64,000 nt of DNA from Adiantum capillus-veneris (taxonomy: Eukaryota > Streptophyta > Polypodiopsida > Polypodiales > Pteridaceae), in the NCBI GenBank assembly GCA_014529385.2, contig CM043966.1:44094537-44158536 (forward strand), read 5' to 3'. A program made the translations under genes and the position numbers. The notes beneath the pieces were generated by a model that saw only the letters and a program-made list of their open reading frames with translations, ran no database searches and had not been told where the DNA came from. Below, in pieces: positions 11,621-23,061 of the stretch. Numbering within the stretch: the stretch's first letter is position 1; the number at the start of each line of letters is the position of its first letter.

Positions 11621-12429
11621 ATCCTCATTAAATCTTCATTGAAGTGCTCATCCTGATTTGCCATGGGAAACCCATCATGCAGCATGCTAACGACTTTGTC
11701 TTTCAATCATTTGGTACTTTGACCATTTGTTTAATAGGTAGTGCCAAAAAACCTGAGAGCACATACCACATATGCGCATAATGACCTTCTTGCCGTCCTC
11801 ATCTAAGCTCAATCCACCACTGACATCGACAAGCCCTCTTGCCTCTGGTCCGCTTGAACCTAGGAGTTAGTGTAAGCGTCTTGGTAGGGGTCTTATGTGG
11901 TGTCTCGAGAGGGGTCGCGGCTACAGGTGTCTCCACGGCAGTCTGAGCTTTGAGTGTCGAGTGGAGTGAATGCCGAAGAAGTAGTTAGTGGTGTGTAGCA
12001 AGGAGTGTCGAGTGGGTGAGTTCTGGAGAAGTAGCTAGTGGTGTGTGTGGCCAGGAGTGTCCAAAACACTACAAGAGATTTCTTCTATTCCAACGTCAAA
12101 TTATCGACGTGAGTGGCGATCAAACTTTGAATTTCCTTTGCATATACCGGTGCCTATTTTGAGGCGCATACCAACGCATGTACCAATGTCAATTTTATAA
12201 ATATTCCAACGCCTATACCAAAGTTAGCACTGGCACTGCCTACAAAAATGAAAACCCACGAGTAGTTCTTCACTTTGCCTTCTATTTTTTGTCCACGCCC
12301 TTTCCCTCCTCGCCCCTAAATGCTTCAGATCTCCTATTCTAAGCTTCGTCGGATGTTAGATCTGCACTTGTATGCTCTCTTGCATCAAAACGATGAGCTT
12401 CTTTTGTCGACCTGAAGTAAATTTTTTCG

Positions 12430-12435
<6 letters not shown>

Positions 12436-12478
<43 letters not shown>
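12436..12478. repeat. (GT)n microsatellite
   Basis: About 21 GT units. It lies at the same relative place as a shorter GT tract in the homologous element at 25117-25160. Confidence 0.95.
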
Positions 12479-12481
<3 letters not shown>

Positions 12482-12839
12482 TCCTGGTTTGACGACATCA
12501 TTTGGAGTGGGTTTTGCTCAAATTTCTTGCATTTTGAGTCCTTTTGTTATCTTGTCTTGCTTACACGCACGCACGTGCACACACACGTGCATAATCACAC
12601 ACATACACATAAAAACTCACGCAAAAACAAAAGTTGCACATTAATTTGCAAATAAATTAAACATACTATGCACGCACAAACACATTTTTAGATTTATTTT
12701 AAAGAGAAAATTTTTATTTTTTTAATTTTATTAGAAATTCAATTATCATTATCAAAGAAGAAAAATGAGATTTTATAATTAAAAAAATTTGATTTAAGTC
12801 AATTTATAATTAGTTTTTTATTTTTAATTTTATTATAAT

Positions 12840-13030
12840 TAGATTTAGTGTTTAGATTTGAGGTGTAAGTTTAGGATTTAGTTTTTATATTTAAACTTAA
12901 CTTTAGGATTATGATTTAAATTTAAAGTTAGGATCGCAGTTTAGATTTAGGATGTAGGTTTAGGATTTAGTTTAATTTTTATATATTTATGCTTAGCTTT
13001 AGGATTATGGTTTGAATATAGGGTTAGGAT
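12840..13030. repeat. Degenerate TTTAGG-rich repeat
   Basis: Overlapping words such as TTTAGGATTTA and TTTAGATTTAGG. They resemble decayed plant telomere units (TTTAGGG), but no run of perfect units is present. Confidence 0.5.
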
Positions 13031-13099
13031 CAAGGTTTAGAGTGAGGGATGATTACGTATCTACCTCCCTCCCAAGAGATTTGACCGCTCTAAATTAGT

Positions 13100-14110
13100 C
13101 TAGTGTCATATTACCTTAGGTGCTAGGTGTTTGGTTTGCTTGCACGGAGTTGGCCGCTTAGGGCTAGCCGCTTAGAATAAGGCGCTTAGGGTATGACGCT
13201 TAGGATTAGAGGGGGCTATTTCAATATGCTTGTACGAGTTGGCCAAAAAGGACTATGCGCTTAGTTATTAGTACTTCATTATTTGCATGTTGCAGGAGTC
13301 GCTTGAGTTTAGCCACTTAAGGTTGGCAGCTTAACATTTGATTGCATGTATGCACGGATTAGCTTAGTGTCACATTAATTACTTTAGAACTTTCAGTAAT
13401 CTACTTGGGGCAAGCGTGCAATTTGGTTGTTTAAGTTCCCTTAAGGTTTAGGGCTTAGAGCTAGTTGTGTTAGGTGTTTTCAATCTGGCTATTTTAGGCT
13501 GCTTAAGTTAAGCGACGTTTTCTTTGCCCACTCAAAGTTGGCCGCTTAGGGCTAGCTGCTTAGGATGAGTTGTTGAGGGTATGCCGCTTAGGGCTAGCCG
13601 CTTAGGTGTTAATACTGCATAATTTGGTTGTTTTAGGCCCCTAAGAACTAACTACTTAAGCTGAAGCCACTTTAGATTAGCTTATTGTTGTATTACTTTA
13701 ATCATTTCACTAATCCGCTAAGGGTTAGCGCATTGTTAAATTGTTTAAATTGACTTATGATTAGGGTAAGCCGCTTAGGGTTGGAGATTGCTATTTTAGT
13801 CCGCTTATTTGGGTTGGTCAGTTAGAGATTAGACACTTAAGGTTGACAGCTTAACATTTGATCATATATACACACAAATTAGCTTAGTGTCTCATTAATT
13901 AATTTAGAACTTTGAGTAATCCGCTTGGGATAAGCATGCAGTTTGGCTATTTAAGTTCGCTTAAGGTTTAGCTAGCCGCTCAGGTGTTAGGTGTTTGAAA
14001 TCTTGCTATTTTAGGTCGCTTAAGTAAAGCGACGTTTGCTTTGCCCGCCGCCCACATTTGGCCGCTTGGCCACTTAGGGCTAGTTGCTTAGGGTAAATTG
14101 GACATTATTA
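13100..14110. repeat. CGCTTAGG-word subterminal array (copy A)
   Basis: Many dispersed copies of CCGCTTAGGGCTAG and shorter forms (GCCGCTTAGG, CGCTTAAG) at irregular spacing over 1 kb. The matching region of copy B (25660-26400) has the same words. In CACTA elements clustered short motifs near the ends bind the element's own regulatory protein; that role is inferred here. Confidence 0.7.
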
Positions 14111-15400
14111 CAGTGTACATTATTAAACGCAATGTAAAGACAACTTGAATTGATTTTGAAAAGATAATTATTCTCAAACTTTATTTGCAAGAAACTCCTT
14201 AACAATGCATTTTCGCATGAATGTAGATTACAAGCTTGCTGACAACAATTTTATATAATATTCGCAGTACAGAGCAATGTGATATATTGTGTGAGCCGCC
14301 TTCTTCAATTAAGAGTTGTATTGTGCTAGACACAGTCGGCCATCCTTTATCTTTGTGCACAATGTCTTCTTCTCCTTTCTCTGAGGCACCTGCACAATAA
14401 TTAATTGAACAGTTAGATTAGACCAATATTTTGTGATGATAACCAGCAGGGAAATAAATAACCCAGCATTAATATTTACATACAAAACATACTACCTTTC
14501 GCATGTTGCATTGGAAAAGAAATTTTAGAGCCAAGCTGAGGTCAACCTCATTCTCCAAATCCTTACGCACTTGTCGTAGTATCGCATTCCCTCAAATGCT
14601 AAGAACAGTTAGCAGATCAGGTCCACACCATACTTCAAGCATTCTCAAAGGATTGTTAAGGTCATCAGTTAAATCTTGGTCCAAAGATACCAGATGACCA
14701 TTCATTCGATGCCACCTTATGTAGTGGAAGGAAGCTATGAAATTTTGAGAAGCTACCATGCACTTACACACAATAGACTTCTTATTTACCTTGCATAAAA
14801 CACCATCAGAATGGTCACTCGATGCCACCTTATGTAGTGGAAGGAATCTATGAAATTTTGAGAAGCTATCATGCACTTACACACAATAGAATTCTTATTT
14901 ACCTTTCATAAGAAGCCATCAGAATCATGGACATCCCATGATTCATCTAGAAACTTGCTGCATTTCTCTGTCTTGTAGAGTAACATAATTCATCTCTCCC
15001 TAATCTCTTCATCATGAAAAAAGTCGATGAACACATGCACGGGTATGAAGATTGAAACACTAACCAGCTAACTATCAATATTTGGTCTTAAGAACTTTTG
15101 TATTTCTTGATGGATCTTTAGTCTGAAACACTCAGAGGTTTCAGATGAAGGGAACTCTGGACTATCTTTCGAAGAAACCAAGAGATATTCTAGAGTTCCA
15201 AAGCCAAGCGCAAAATAGGAGCATTATAGAAGTGGTCGAACAAAAAAAACTCCTTTCAATCAACATATGCGCGCTGGTGTTATAGAGTAGCTCTCCCACA
15301 GTTGCATGGAATGCATCAAAAATTCCAATAATGCAATCCATTGGCTGCCAGTCTTCTTTGTCGGAAGGATAAATATCTGCAACTGACAAGTTAAACACAC
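14111..15400 (-). pseudogene. Unrecognised multi-exon gene remnant
   Basis: The last exon is VPQRKEKKTLCTKIKDGR to a stop, preceded by an acceptor (TTATTGTGCAG). The exon before it, about 14590-14500 (RQVRKDLENEVDLSLALKFL), ends at a GTAGTA donor in matching phase. Upstream blocks include QDLTDDLNNPLRMLEVWCGP and, at 15398-15270, DIYPSDKEDWQPMDCIIGIF. Several in-frame stops (for example after MLEVWCGPDLLTVLSI) and a frameshift near 15240 show decay. I do not recognise the family. Confidence 0.4.
14708..14933. repeat. 113-bp tandem duplication within an exon
   Basis: The block starting GATGCCACCTTATGTAGTGG at 14708 recurs at 14821 with few differences. On the minus strand each copy encodes a version of CKCMVASQNFIASFHYIRWH. 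Confidence 0.9.
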
Positions 15401-17559
15401 AATACAGAAGTGACGAGTAAAATCTATTGTGGATATAAGAAAACTTACGATTTGGTCGATGTTAGCAGCAAGCTAACACGGATACCATTTTTCTGAGTTC
15501 TCATTGTAAAAACACTTATTATTTTAATAAATTGAGAATATTGTAACTCGTATTTTTTGGATAAACCTTGTAACTGATGAGGTGGGGCTACAAGCTTCTA
15601 GATGGTATCAACTTGTCATTACCCATCTTTGGTAGAACTCCCAGATTATTAGTTTTGACCACCAAAAACCTTGGCTAAGATATAAAAGCCAATTTTTGTA
15701 AGTTATTACTAAGTTTTGGATAATTAAATACAAAGCGTGAGCTTACGGTGCTCACTTCTCTCCTTCTCGCGCTTCCTACTCCCTCCTCGATTGTCACATT
15801 GCAGTCGTGTGTGTTGCATTGCAACCGTAGGTAAGATCTCTACGAATTGACGTAAACACATGACAGTATTTCGTAGCTTTTGACGTCGCCAACCCACGGC
15901 CTAATTTCATCATAAGTAGGAATTTACACTTCAAAATAAAAAACTAAGCATAGGCAGGATATTGGGGCAGCATTGCTAAGCATTTAGGTGCATTCTGGGT
16001 CCAAAACGACTAGGTCAAAAATCCACTATTGTTAATAATCGCGAATTTGGCACTTGACCTAAAGTGGGGTATGAGACCATAAGCATATATGCTTAGGTCT
16101 TATAAACTTGTCCTAGAAGTTTGGTTACGTTTGGATGTCATTTGGTGTTGTAACGGATGTGGTTTGTTTGCCAATGAGCGATTGGCTTTTAGTGATTTCA
16201 GCCACTTGAGTTTAGCTTGAGCTAGATGTGAATTGTTAGTTGTTTTCTGAGAGATTGACAATCTCTTGTAGCCTCTATGCACGAGTCGAGTCAGCTTTGT
16301 CCCATGGATTGACAATTTAATCGTGGTTCTCGCTAAAACTGCAATAAGATAGGATAGTGAGGTTAGACACGCATCCCACATTTGGCGCCTATTGTCATGG
16401 ATCGAAGAGACCTAAACTAGAAAAAAATACAAGCTTCTTGTGAAGTTATCCTTTAACTTCCTCTTGGATCTCCTAGAGTAAAAAACTTTCTTTTAGAAAC
16501 TGCATAGCCTAAGATTGTCGTCTTTTACTTTGTAGAGGTAGCTTGGAAGTAATCATACTTGTCGATTGCCTTTAGGATTGAAGGATTGTAGATTAAATTA
16601 GGATTTTGAGAATGATTTATAGACGAGACAAGTCTTAAGATCAATGCTCAAGAAATCTTTAAAAAACAAGAAAACAAGTGTTTGTGGATACTTTCCACAT
16701 CCCCATTGTATGAGAACCTAGGAGTAGGGTAAGCAAGATCCGAGGTGGATTTCACAACATTGCTCTCTCTGAAAGAATCAAGTGTGACTTGCTATTTGCA
16801 GTTGCAAAATTTCAGGTCTACGGCTAGAAATAGCACGAAAAGACTCCAAACCACTCAATCTGACTGGAGAGTAAGCTTAAAAGTTGTCTGAACCAGTGGG
16901 TAAGCTCAAGGACACTTTGAGGTAAAAATTTCAAGAGTTGACCAAAACTCAGATTGTTTACTTTTTCTTGACATTTTAGGCCAAATTAAGTTTTGACTTG
17001 ATTCATAGGCTTAAAACAACTCATGAAAGGACTGTCCTTGAAAAAGGTACAAAAATTGGTTCATTTCAAGCATGAAGCTAATAATCGTGATTATTAACTT
17101 TCAGCTCAGATTTGACCAAGGTTCATACCATTGACTCATTGCATGTGTACAAACAACTTTTTTAAGGCACAAAAGATTTGGATCACCAAATTGAGAAAAA
17201 ACTGGGTAAAAACTAAAGTTTGTACTCACTTTCTGAATCTTAAGTGTAAATTGGAGAAAAATTTGTCCGAACTTGATGAAAATTGATTCATAGGCTTATA
17301 TTGATGTGATAAACATGTGTACATGCTCAGTTGACCAAAAAGATGCAAAAAGTTACCAATTGTAAATAATTGTGATTATTTACATCTACCTCACTTTCCA
17401 ACTTTTTTAACCAAGTTAGCATACCACTGGTTTTACATGTTGTAATAAGCCCACAAACCAAATTTGGTAAGATTTGGATCATTGGATTGGAAATTGTGAC
17501 CAAATTTTAAAAATTAGTCTGCGAACACAAAACTGATGACCATTTGATCAAAACTTGTT
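15401..17559. other. Non-coding repeat-derived stretch
   Basis: No gene. From about 17080 a block carrying AATCGTGATTATT followed by TTGACCAA/CATACCA-type words recurs at about 17087, 17365 and 17613, giving a diverged tandem period of roughly 250-280 bp. Each start is a near-perfect AT-rich palindrome. The stretch separates the TNP2 exons from the rest of the CACTA element and may be an inserted unit. Confidence 0.4.
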
Positions 17560-19014
17560 GAAACTCTGTGTCAAGGTTGGGACAAAAATTTGCAAAAATA
17601 TAGCTGGAGTAAATTATCGTGATTATTTACATATGCTTCAAAACTTAAAAATTTTGCAAATTTGAGTATACCATGCATGGTCCACATTAGAATGCCTCTG
17701 ATCAAAGCATTCCGTCGACCTGTGTGTCGGCTCATATCCACCACTTCTATGCCAATCCACAATTGTTGTAGCTCTTCCAATAGTGGATGAAAATAAACAT
17801 CCATATTCTTCACTTTATACCGCCCCGGCACAATCAAGCTTAGCCATAGGTTCCCTTTCTTCGTAGTCAACCACGGGGGAATGTTGTCGTTGACGATGAC
17901 AACGGGCCATACACTGTAAGATGTTGATCTTTGACCAATTGGATTTACGCCATCCATAGCCAGGTCTAGGTGGAAATTTTGAGCTTCCATGGTAAAATCC
18001 GACCATGTTTCATCTATATGTTTTTAGGCTGCGTAATCTGCAAGAATCCGTAGCACACCATCCAAAGATTTATTCTCCTCATGCCATGATGCTAGGGCGG
18101 CCATGGACTTACATTCGAAGAAATGATTGATGCGAGGAAGCAGAGGAAAATGTCACAAAACCTTTTGTGGAATTTTTGTTCCGTGAAGATCTACTCGATA
18201 TCTCTTGGAATCACATTTCGGACACTTCTCCATGTCTACGTATTCCCCTCTGAAAAGAATACATTCGTTAGGACAAGCATGGATCGAATTGTAATCCATC
18301 CCCAAGTTTTGCAAGATCTTTCTTGCTTCCTCTTTGGAATTTGGCATCACATTATCAGCTGGCAGTATGTGCTCTTTGAGCAATCTACACAACGAAAAAA
18401 TATGGTACAATTGTGTAAAAATCTATCAGAACATTATACATCTAGAGGTTTTTTATTAAAGTAAACACATTGTTGCCAATCACCTGAAAAGCGCTGTGAC
18501 GCTAGTGTCACTCCATCCAAAATTTGTCTGCATGTTGAGAAGAACCAGGAGCGCCTTTAATCTAGACACACGTGCTCCATCATACAATGGCATATAAGCT
18601 TCACTTTTCATATCATCATAGATAAGCCTTTCTGAATCCATGATCATCTCGATCATTTCATTGATCTCGGGCTCAAACATTGCCTCGTTGGGAATGTGGT
18701 CTACATGATCATCCCCCGAGCTATCAGAGGCTACATCTTGTGGCCTCACATATGCTGGTTGACCAAAGCGCCTGCGAACACGTCTATTGGGTTGCAAGAT
18801 TGCTGCCTGTTGGCCAGCGTCAGAGTCCGTTGAGTTATAATTGGCAACAATTCGATCTATAATAGATGGATCGAACTCGCCAAATTTGCGAATGTGCTGC
18901 AAAGAAACGCGTCTTGTTTCGCACAGCATGCTTGCATTGATTACAAGGATATAAGATCCTCATTGAGAGATAGGTGTTTCGGTTGGACGGCCCCACATCC
19001 TCGTCACTACTCAT
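17560..19014 (-). pseudogene. CACTA TNP2 transposase (degenerate)
   Basis: TNP2-type (Transposase_21) transposase of the host CACTA element. The N-terminal piece 19014-18480 begins MSSDEDVGPSN, has a C-x2-C block, an acidic middle and MPLYDGARVSRLKALLVLL. The next exon has LGMDYNSIHACPNECILFRG and CPKCDSKRYR (zinc-binding Cys residues). The core has LDLAMDGVNPIG, YSVWPVVIVNDNIPPWL and LWLSLIVPGRYKVKNMDVYF, the classic TNP2 signature. Breaks are a frameshift near 18930, TGA at 18155-18153 and a TAA near 18028. The C-terminal half is replaced by unrelated sequence beyond 17560. It would have cut the CACTA ends; as it stands it is inactive. Confidence 0.85.
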
Positions 19015-19078
19015 AATGAGGGTAAAAACCTTATAACTTGGACAACAAATTTAACCTTCCATTGGCATTCTCCGTCTT

Positions 19079-19081
<3 letters not shown>

Positions 19082-19164
<83 letters not shown>
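19082..19164. repeat. (TC)n microsatellite
   Basis: About 41 perfect TC units, just upstream (minus sense) of the TNP2 start. Confidence 0.95.
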
Positions 19165-19167
<3 letters not shown>

Positions 19168-19736
19168 CACATTGTAAACTACCTCGCATTCTCTATTCAT
19201 GTCCAATCCCCCCACACCTCGGTCTAGAGGTGCACGGAGATCAGAACAACTGGGTTATAATCTCGTCTTTATTGGTCAATGTCTATATTTATGGGTACAA
19301 GAAATCTACACACCCATGTCTACATGATAGTGCATGTAGTGGAGAAAACCCCTTTGCCTCTTCTCTAGATGTAGCATTTCACAGCATCTTAACATCTTTT
19401 GACGGTAGATCTTTGTTCGAGGGATTACTTAATACATTACATGTTGGCCTCCAATCTGAGTATCATGCCGTTGAAAGCTTTCCAGCTTAAGGTCGCATCC
19501 TTAGAGAGGAAGAGAGGGATCACCGTTTGTTTAACTCTAATTTTTTTATCGTAATCTCGAAGGTAGACTCTAATATAAAAACTCAATCCAAAATATAATC
19601 TTAAATCTAACCAAATTGAACATGTGGTGATTCGCTCCATTGAAGGGTAAAAGACATACCAATGGGGACTACTTGCTGTGTAGATGTGAATGGGCCTCAC
19701 TTCATAACACGATTTTAAATTTCAAATTCATCGTTT

Positions 19737-19737
<1 letters not shown>

Positions 19738-19797
<60 letters not shown>
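19738..19797. repeat. (TC)n microsatellite
   Basis: About 30 perfect TC units. Confidence 0.95.
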
Positions 19798-19798
<1 letters not shown>

Positions 19799-19804
19799 AA
19801 AAAG

Positions 19805-20045
19805 GTAGTCCATCAAACATAAATCTAGATCTAATTTAATCTTAAACTCAAAATAAACCTCAATCTAATGTAAATCTAAATCTAATGTAAATAAACCTAA
19901 ATCTAATCTACCTCAAAATAAACCTAAACCTAATCTAATCTAGCATAAATAAACCTAAATCTAATCTAACGTAAATCTAAATCTAACCTAATCTTAAACT
20001 CAACATAAACATAAATCTAAATGTAATCTAATTTAAATTTTAACC
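19805..20045. repeat. Degenerate TAAATCTAATC-type repeat
   Basis: Runs of AAACCTAAATCTAATCTAA with drifting unit length. It is related in texture to decayed CCTAAA telomere-like arrays, but units are irregular. Confidence 0.5.
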
Positions 20046-20154
20046 TAATCTCTTTGTCTCTTTGTTTTCTCCCCTTACCTCTCTCTTTTGTCTTCTCCCA
20101 CTCTCTCTCTCTCTCTCTTTGGTTTTTTATTCTCTCTCTTTTCTCTGTGTATAG

Positions 20155-20800
20155 CAGGTCTTGAGTTCAACTCCTGATCGGCTAGATCTTTAAGGTCTCT
20201 AGGGATAGTTTCCTACGACGTTAAAACTCTCTTCTTCTCGGGTGTGTGTGTGTGGGTGTGTGTGTGTGTGCCAATAAAAAGAGGAAAATGGTATAACCTT
20301 TCTATCACCCAAGTGTGGTAGATTGGTTATGCCATTTCCCTCTTGAATAACAGGTCATGAGTTCAACTCCTCGTCGGCTAGATATTTAAGGTCTCTTGGG
20401 ATAGTTTCCTACGATGTTAAAAATATCTTCTTCTCGGGTGTGTGTGTGTGTGTGTGCCAATAAAAAGAGGAAAATGATATAACCTTTCTATAACCCAAGT
20501 GTGGTAGATTGGTTATTCCATTTCCCTCTTGAATAACAGGTCTCGAGTTCAACTCTTGGTCGGCTAGATCTTTAAGGTCTCTTGGGATAGTTTCCTATGA
20601 TGTTAAAACTCTCTTCTTCTCGGGTGTGTGTGTGTGTGCCAATAAAAAGAGGAAAATGGTATAACCTTTCTATCACCCAAGTGTGGTAGATTGGTTATGC
20701 CATTTCCCTCTTGAATAATAGGTCTTGAGTTCAACTCCTCGTTGGCTAGATCTTTTAAGGTCTCTTGGGATAGTTTCCTACGACGTTAAAACTCTCTTCT
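20155..20800 (+). mobile_element. Tandem tRNA-derived SINE-like units (four)
   Basis: Units start at 20155, 20351, 20537 and about 20719 (periods 196, 186, 182 bp). Each complete head has TGGTAGATTGGTTATGCC (A-box side of a tRNA) followed about 30 bp later by AGGTCATGAGTTCAACTCC (a B-box-like T-arm, compare GGTTCGANTCC). A shared body follows (ATAGTTTCCTACGA, CTCTCTTCTTCTCGG, a variable GT run, CCAATAAAAAGAGG). This is the layout of a plant tRNA-SINE amplified in tandem; the first unit lacks the A-box half. Variable GT length explains most of the period change. Confidence 0.65.
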
Positions 20801-20907
20801 TCTTCTCTCTTTTCTCTCTCTCTCTCTCTCTCTTCCTCTCTCAATGTGTATATGTATGCATTCTTTGTTTATGCATGTGTGTATGTGTGTGTTTTGTTTA
20901 TGCATGT

Positions 20908-20952
<45 letters not shown>

Positions 20953-20958
20953 AACACA

Positions 20959-21012
<54 letters not shown>

Positions 21013-21100
21013 GAGAGAGAGAAAGAGGGGAAGGGAACATGAGAGAGAGGAGAGGGAAGGAGCATACCTGGCTCTCCTTCCTCTCCTCATGTATGTGGGT

Positions 21101-21138
<38 letters not shown>

Positions 21139-21165
21139 AGAAGAAAGAGAGAGAGAGAGGGAGAG
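20801..21165. repeat. Compound microsatellite cluster
   Basis: Alternating (TC)n, (GT)n and (GA)n tracts, with long runs at about 20910-20949 (CT), 20961-20995 (GT), 20996-21012 (GA) and 21103-21136 (GT). Open frames here are artefacts of dinucleotide repeats. Confidence 0.95.
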
Positions 21166-21390
21166 CGCGGGTTACCTCTTTGCTTGCTTGAGCGCCGAAA
21201 ACTCAGATATGAGATCTAAGTTTTCGGGCGCTCTCGGTTTATTTTTTATCCTTGTCGGCATCGTTATGGGTGTCGCTATGTTACAAATAAACTAGCAACG
21301 CTCATAGCGATGCCCATAGTGACGCCGTGAATTTCCACTTTTAAGCGTCGCACTGCGAGCGTCGCTAATGTGAAGTACCTCTTGTAGTTG

Positions 21391-22790
21391 GCAGTCACCT
21401 CTGTTGGACCTCACAAGAAAGCAACTCATTTCTGAGTCAATAAGTGCAAAGGCGAAGCTATCTCTAAAAACTTTTGAATGAATCACCCGTAGTAAGAACA
21501 CAAGCCCAAGAAGCTTGTAACTTCATGAACATTCTTCAAGTCAGGCCAATTGCGGATAGTCTCAATTTTGACCGGGTCCATCTGTACTCCTATTGCTGAG
21601 ATGATGTGTCCCAAGAAATGTATCTCAGACAAGAAAAACTCACTCTCTTTGGCATTAATAACCAACTTGTGAGCACGCAATGCCTAAAAGACCTGTAGCA
21701 GATGGTGTCGATATTCTTTTTCATCCTTGGATAAAACTATAATATCATCAAAGAAAGTGCCCACATAAGATCAATGCTCTTGAAAAATCAATTGAAAGTT
21801 CTGGAGCATTGGTAAGTCCAAAAGACGTCACCAAAAATTTGTATAAACCAAAGCTTCTCTGAAAGGCTGTCTTGTAGACATCTCCTAGCCGAGCGATTTT
21901 GATATGATGATATCCGCTCTTCAAATTAATCCTGTTGAGACAAGAGGATCCATAACGTTTGTCAAGAACATCGATCCTTGGAATTGAGAATCTATTGTTG
22001 ATGGTGATTTTACTGAGAGCTCTATAGTTAAATATGCACATATTCCAAGATCTATCTTTTTTTAGTACCAATAAAACCGGAGAACAATAAGGTGAAGTAC
22101 TAGGCTAGATGGGACCCTTTTCAAGAAGGTCTTTCACTTGGTTCATGATTTATTCATTTCGGGCTCGGCTAACATGGTAAGGTGGCCGGTTCGGTGGTGT
22201 GATTCCAGGAATCAATTCAATATTGTGGTCCTCAGGACGAGATGGAGGTAACTCGTCTGGCAGGCCTTTTGAGAAACAATCCGCATGTGTGTGCAAAATT
22301 TATTGTCGTTCTTTGTCCAATTTAGACATGTTTGCTCGTTGTTCATCGTTCAATTATCTCCATGAGTTTATATTGGATGGGCTGAGGTGGCCCATACTCA
22401 TTCTTTGCTAAGTTTCTTTAATTTTCCGTGTTGTCTCCTCCCGCCTCAGCGGTGGTAGAAGAAGTCGACTGATTCTTTTCAAAATCCATGGGTGTGCAAG
22501 AAGAAGGATTGGATTTCCTGGTAGAAGAGAAATCACCCGTGCTCTAATACCTTAGTAACAAACTTGGAGACCCCAAGTCTAGATTTGATCACGACACAAT
22601 AGAGATTCACTTCAAATACTTCACAAATAAAGAGTCGACACGGCCTGACATAGTTCCCTGCCAAGAGAGATTGGCCCCAAAGACTGGCACCCCTTTTGTA
22701 TTTACTTTTATATCAATCTTTGAGAAAATTACAACTCCCATGGGTGCTCTCTCTTAGACTCTACGTCTAGATGCTCTGAGAAGTGAGACC
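21391..22790 (-). pseudogene. Ty3/gypsy polyprotein remnant (RT region)
   Basis: Minus-strand reverse-transcriptase blocks in order: PSRPEDHNIELIPG (pre-RT linker, 22240), NQVKDLLEKGPI, VLKKDRSWNMCIFNYRALSK, SGYHHIKIA, FGLTNAPE, HKLVINAKESEFFLSEIHFL, GHIISAIGVQMDP and FLGLCSYYG, then FIQKFLEIASPLHLLTQK into 21400. This is the palm-to-connection order of Ty3/gypsy RT. Several stops and frameshifts are present, and no LTRs or integrase were found. It abuts the right end of the CACTA element. Confidence 0.8.
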
Positions 22791-23061
22791 CCCTTGTCCA
22801 GTTATTTATTGATACAAAGGGATGCTAAAACCAGAGCCCAAAAGTAGTAGCACAAAAGCTTCTAACTCAAAAGCAGTAGGCCTTAAAGAAGCCAGCACTG
22901 TTTGTGGAAATTTGTACAGTAGGGTAAGGTCAACAACGTGAATCGTGGTCCGTACAACTTGCCACGTCAGAAGCCTGAATTGTGGGCGTCCGTACAACAA
23001 CCACACCAACACTTCTTTTGCATTATTTCTAATGCCTAGGTGTCCTTAGGCCCCTCGATAG
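22791..23061. other. Junction between gypsy and LINE remnants
   Basis: One minus-strand open frame (ending near 22806) has no recognisable motif. The boundary between the two retroelements must lie here or just beyond. Confidence 0.3.

Larger units (their letters stand above)
12067..14110 (+). mobile_element. CACTA-family left end, copy A (truncated)
   Basis: CACTACAAGAG starts at 12067 after AAA. The following 2 kb is collinear with the left end of the element at 24732: the same subterminal words (CAACGTCAA, GGTGC..ATTT), a (GT)n block, an AT-rich block and then a region rich in CGCTTAGG words. No matching right end was found, so it is a truncated copy or one rearranged inside the larger CACTA element. 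Confidence 0.6.
10317..21390 (-). mobile_element. CACTA (En/Spm) DNA transposon, degenerate
   Basis: The left end starts CACTACAAGAG at 10317; the right end carries CTCTTGTAGT at about 21379-21388, the inverted counterpart (its last G is displaced by one base). Both ends have subterminal copies of an AGCGACGCTAATG-like motif: at left about 10440-10560, at right, inverted, about 21240-21370. Inside, on the minus strand, are a TNP2 transposase (17560-19014) and a Transposase_24-like ORF (11336-11620). The roughly 11-kb span is inflated by another CACTA end (12067), microsatellites and a SINE array. No clean 3-bp target duplication remains (GAA at left, GCA at right). Confidence 0.7.

Noticed and set aside
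12840-13030. Interstitial telomere array
   Set aside because: There is no run of perfect TTTAGGG units; only TTTAGGATT-like words are present.
20155-20800. Functional tRNA genes
   Set aside because: Only A- and B-box-like parts are present; acceptor-stem pairing and a proper anticodon arm are not seen.
20725-21295. Open frames of Leu-Ser, Cys-Val and Arg-Glu repeats on both strands
   Set aside because: They are read-through of dinucleotide microsatellites.
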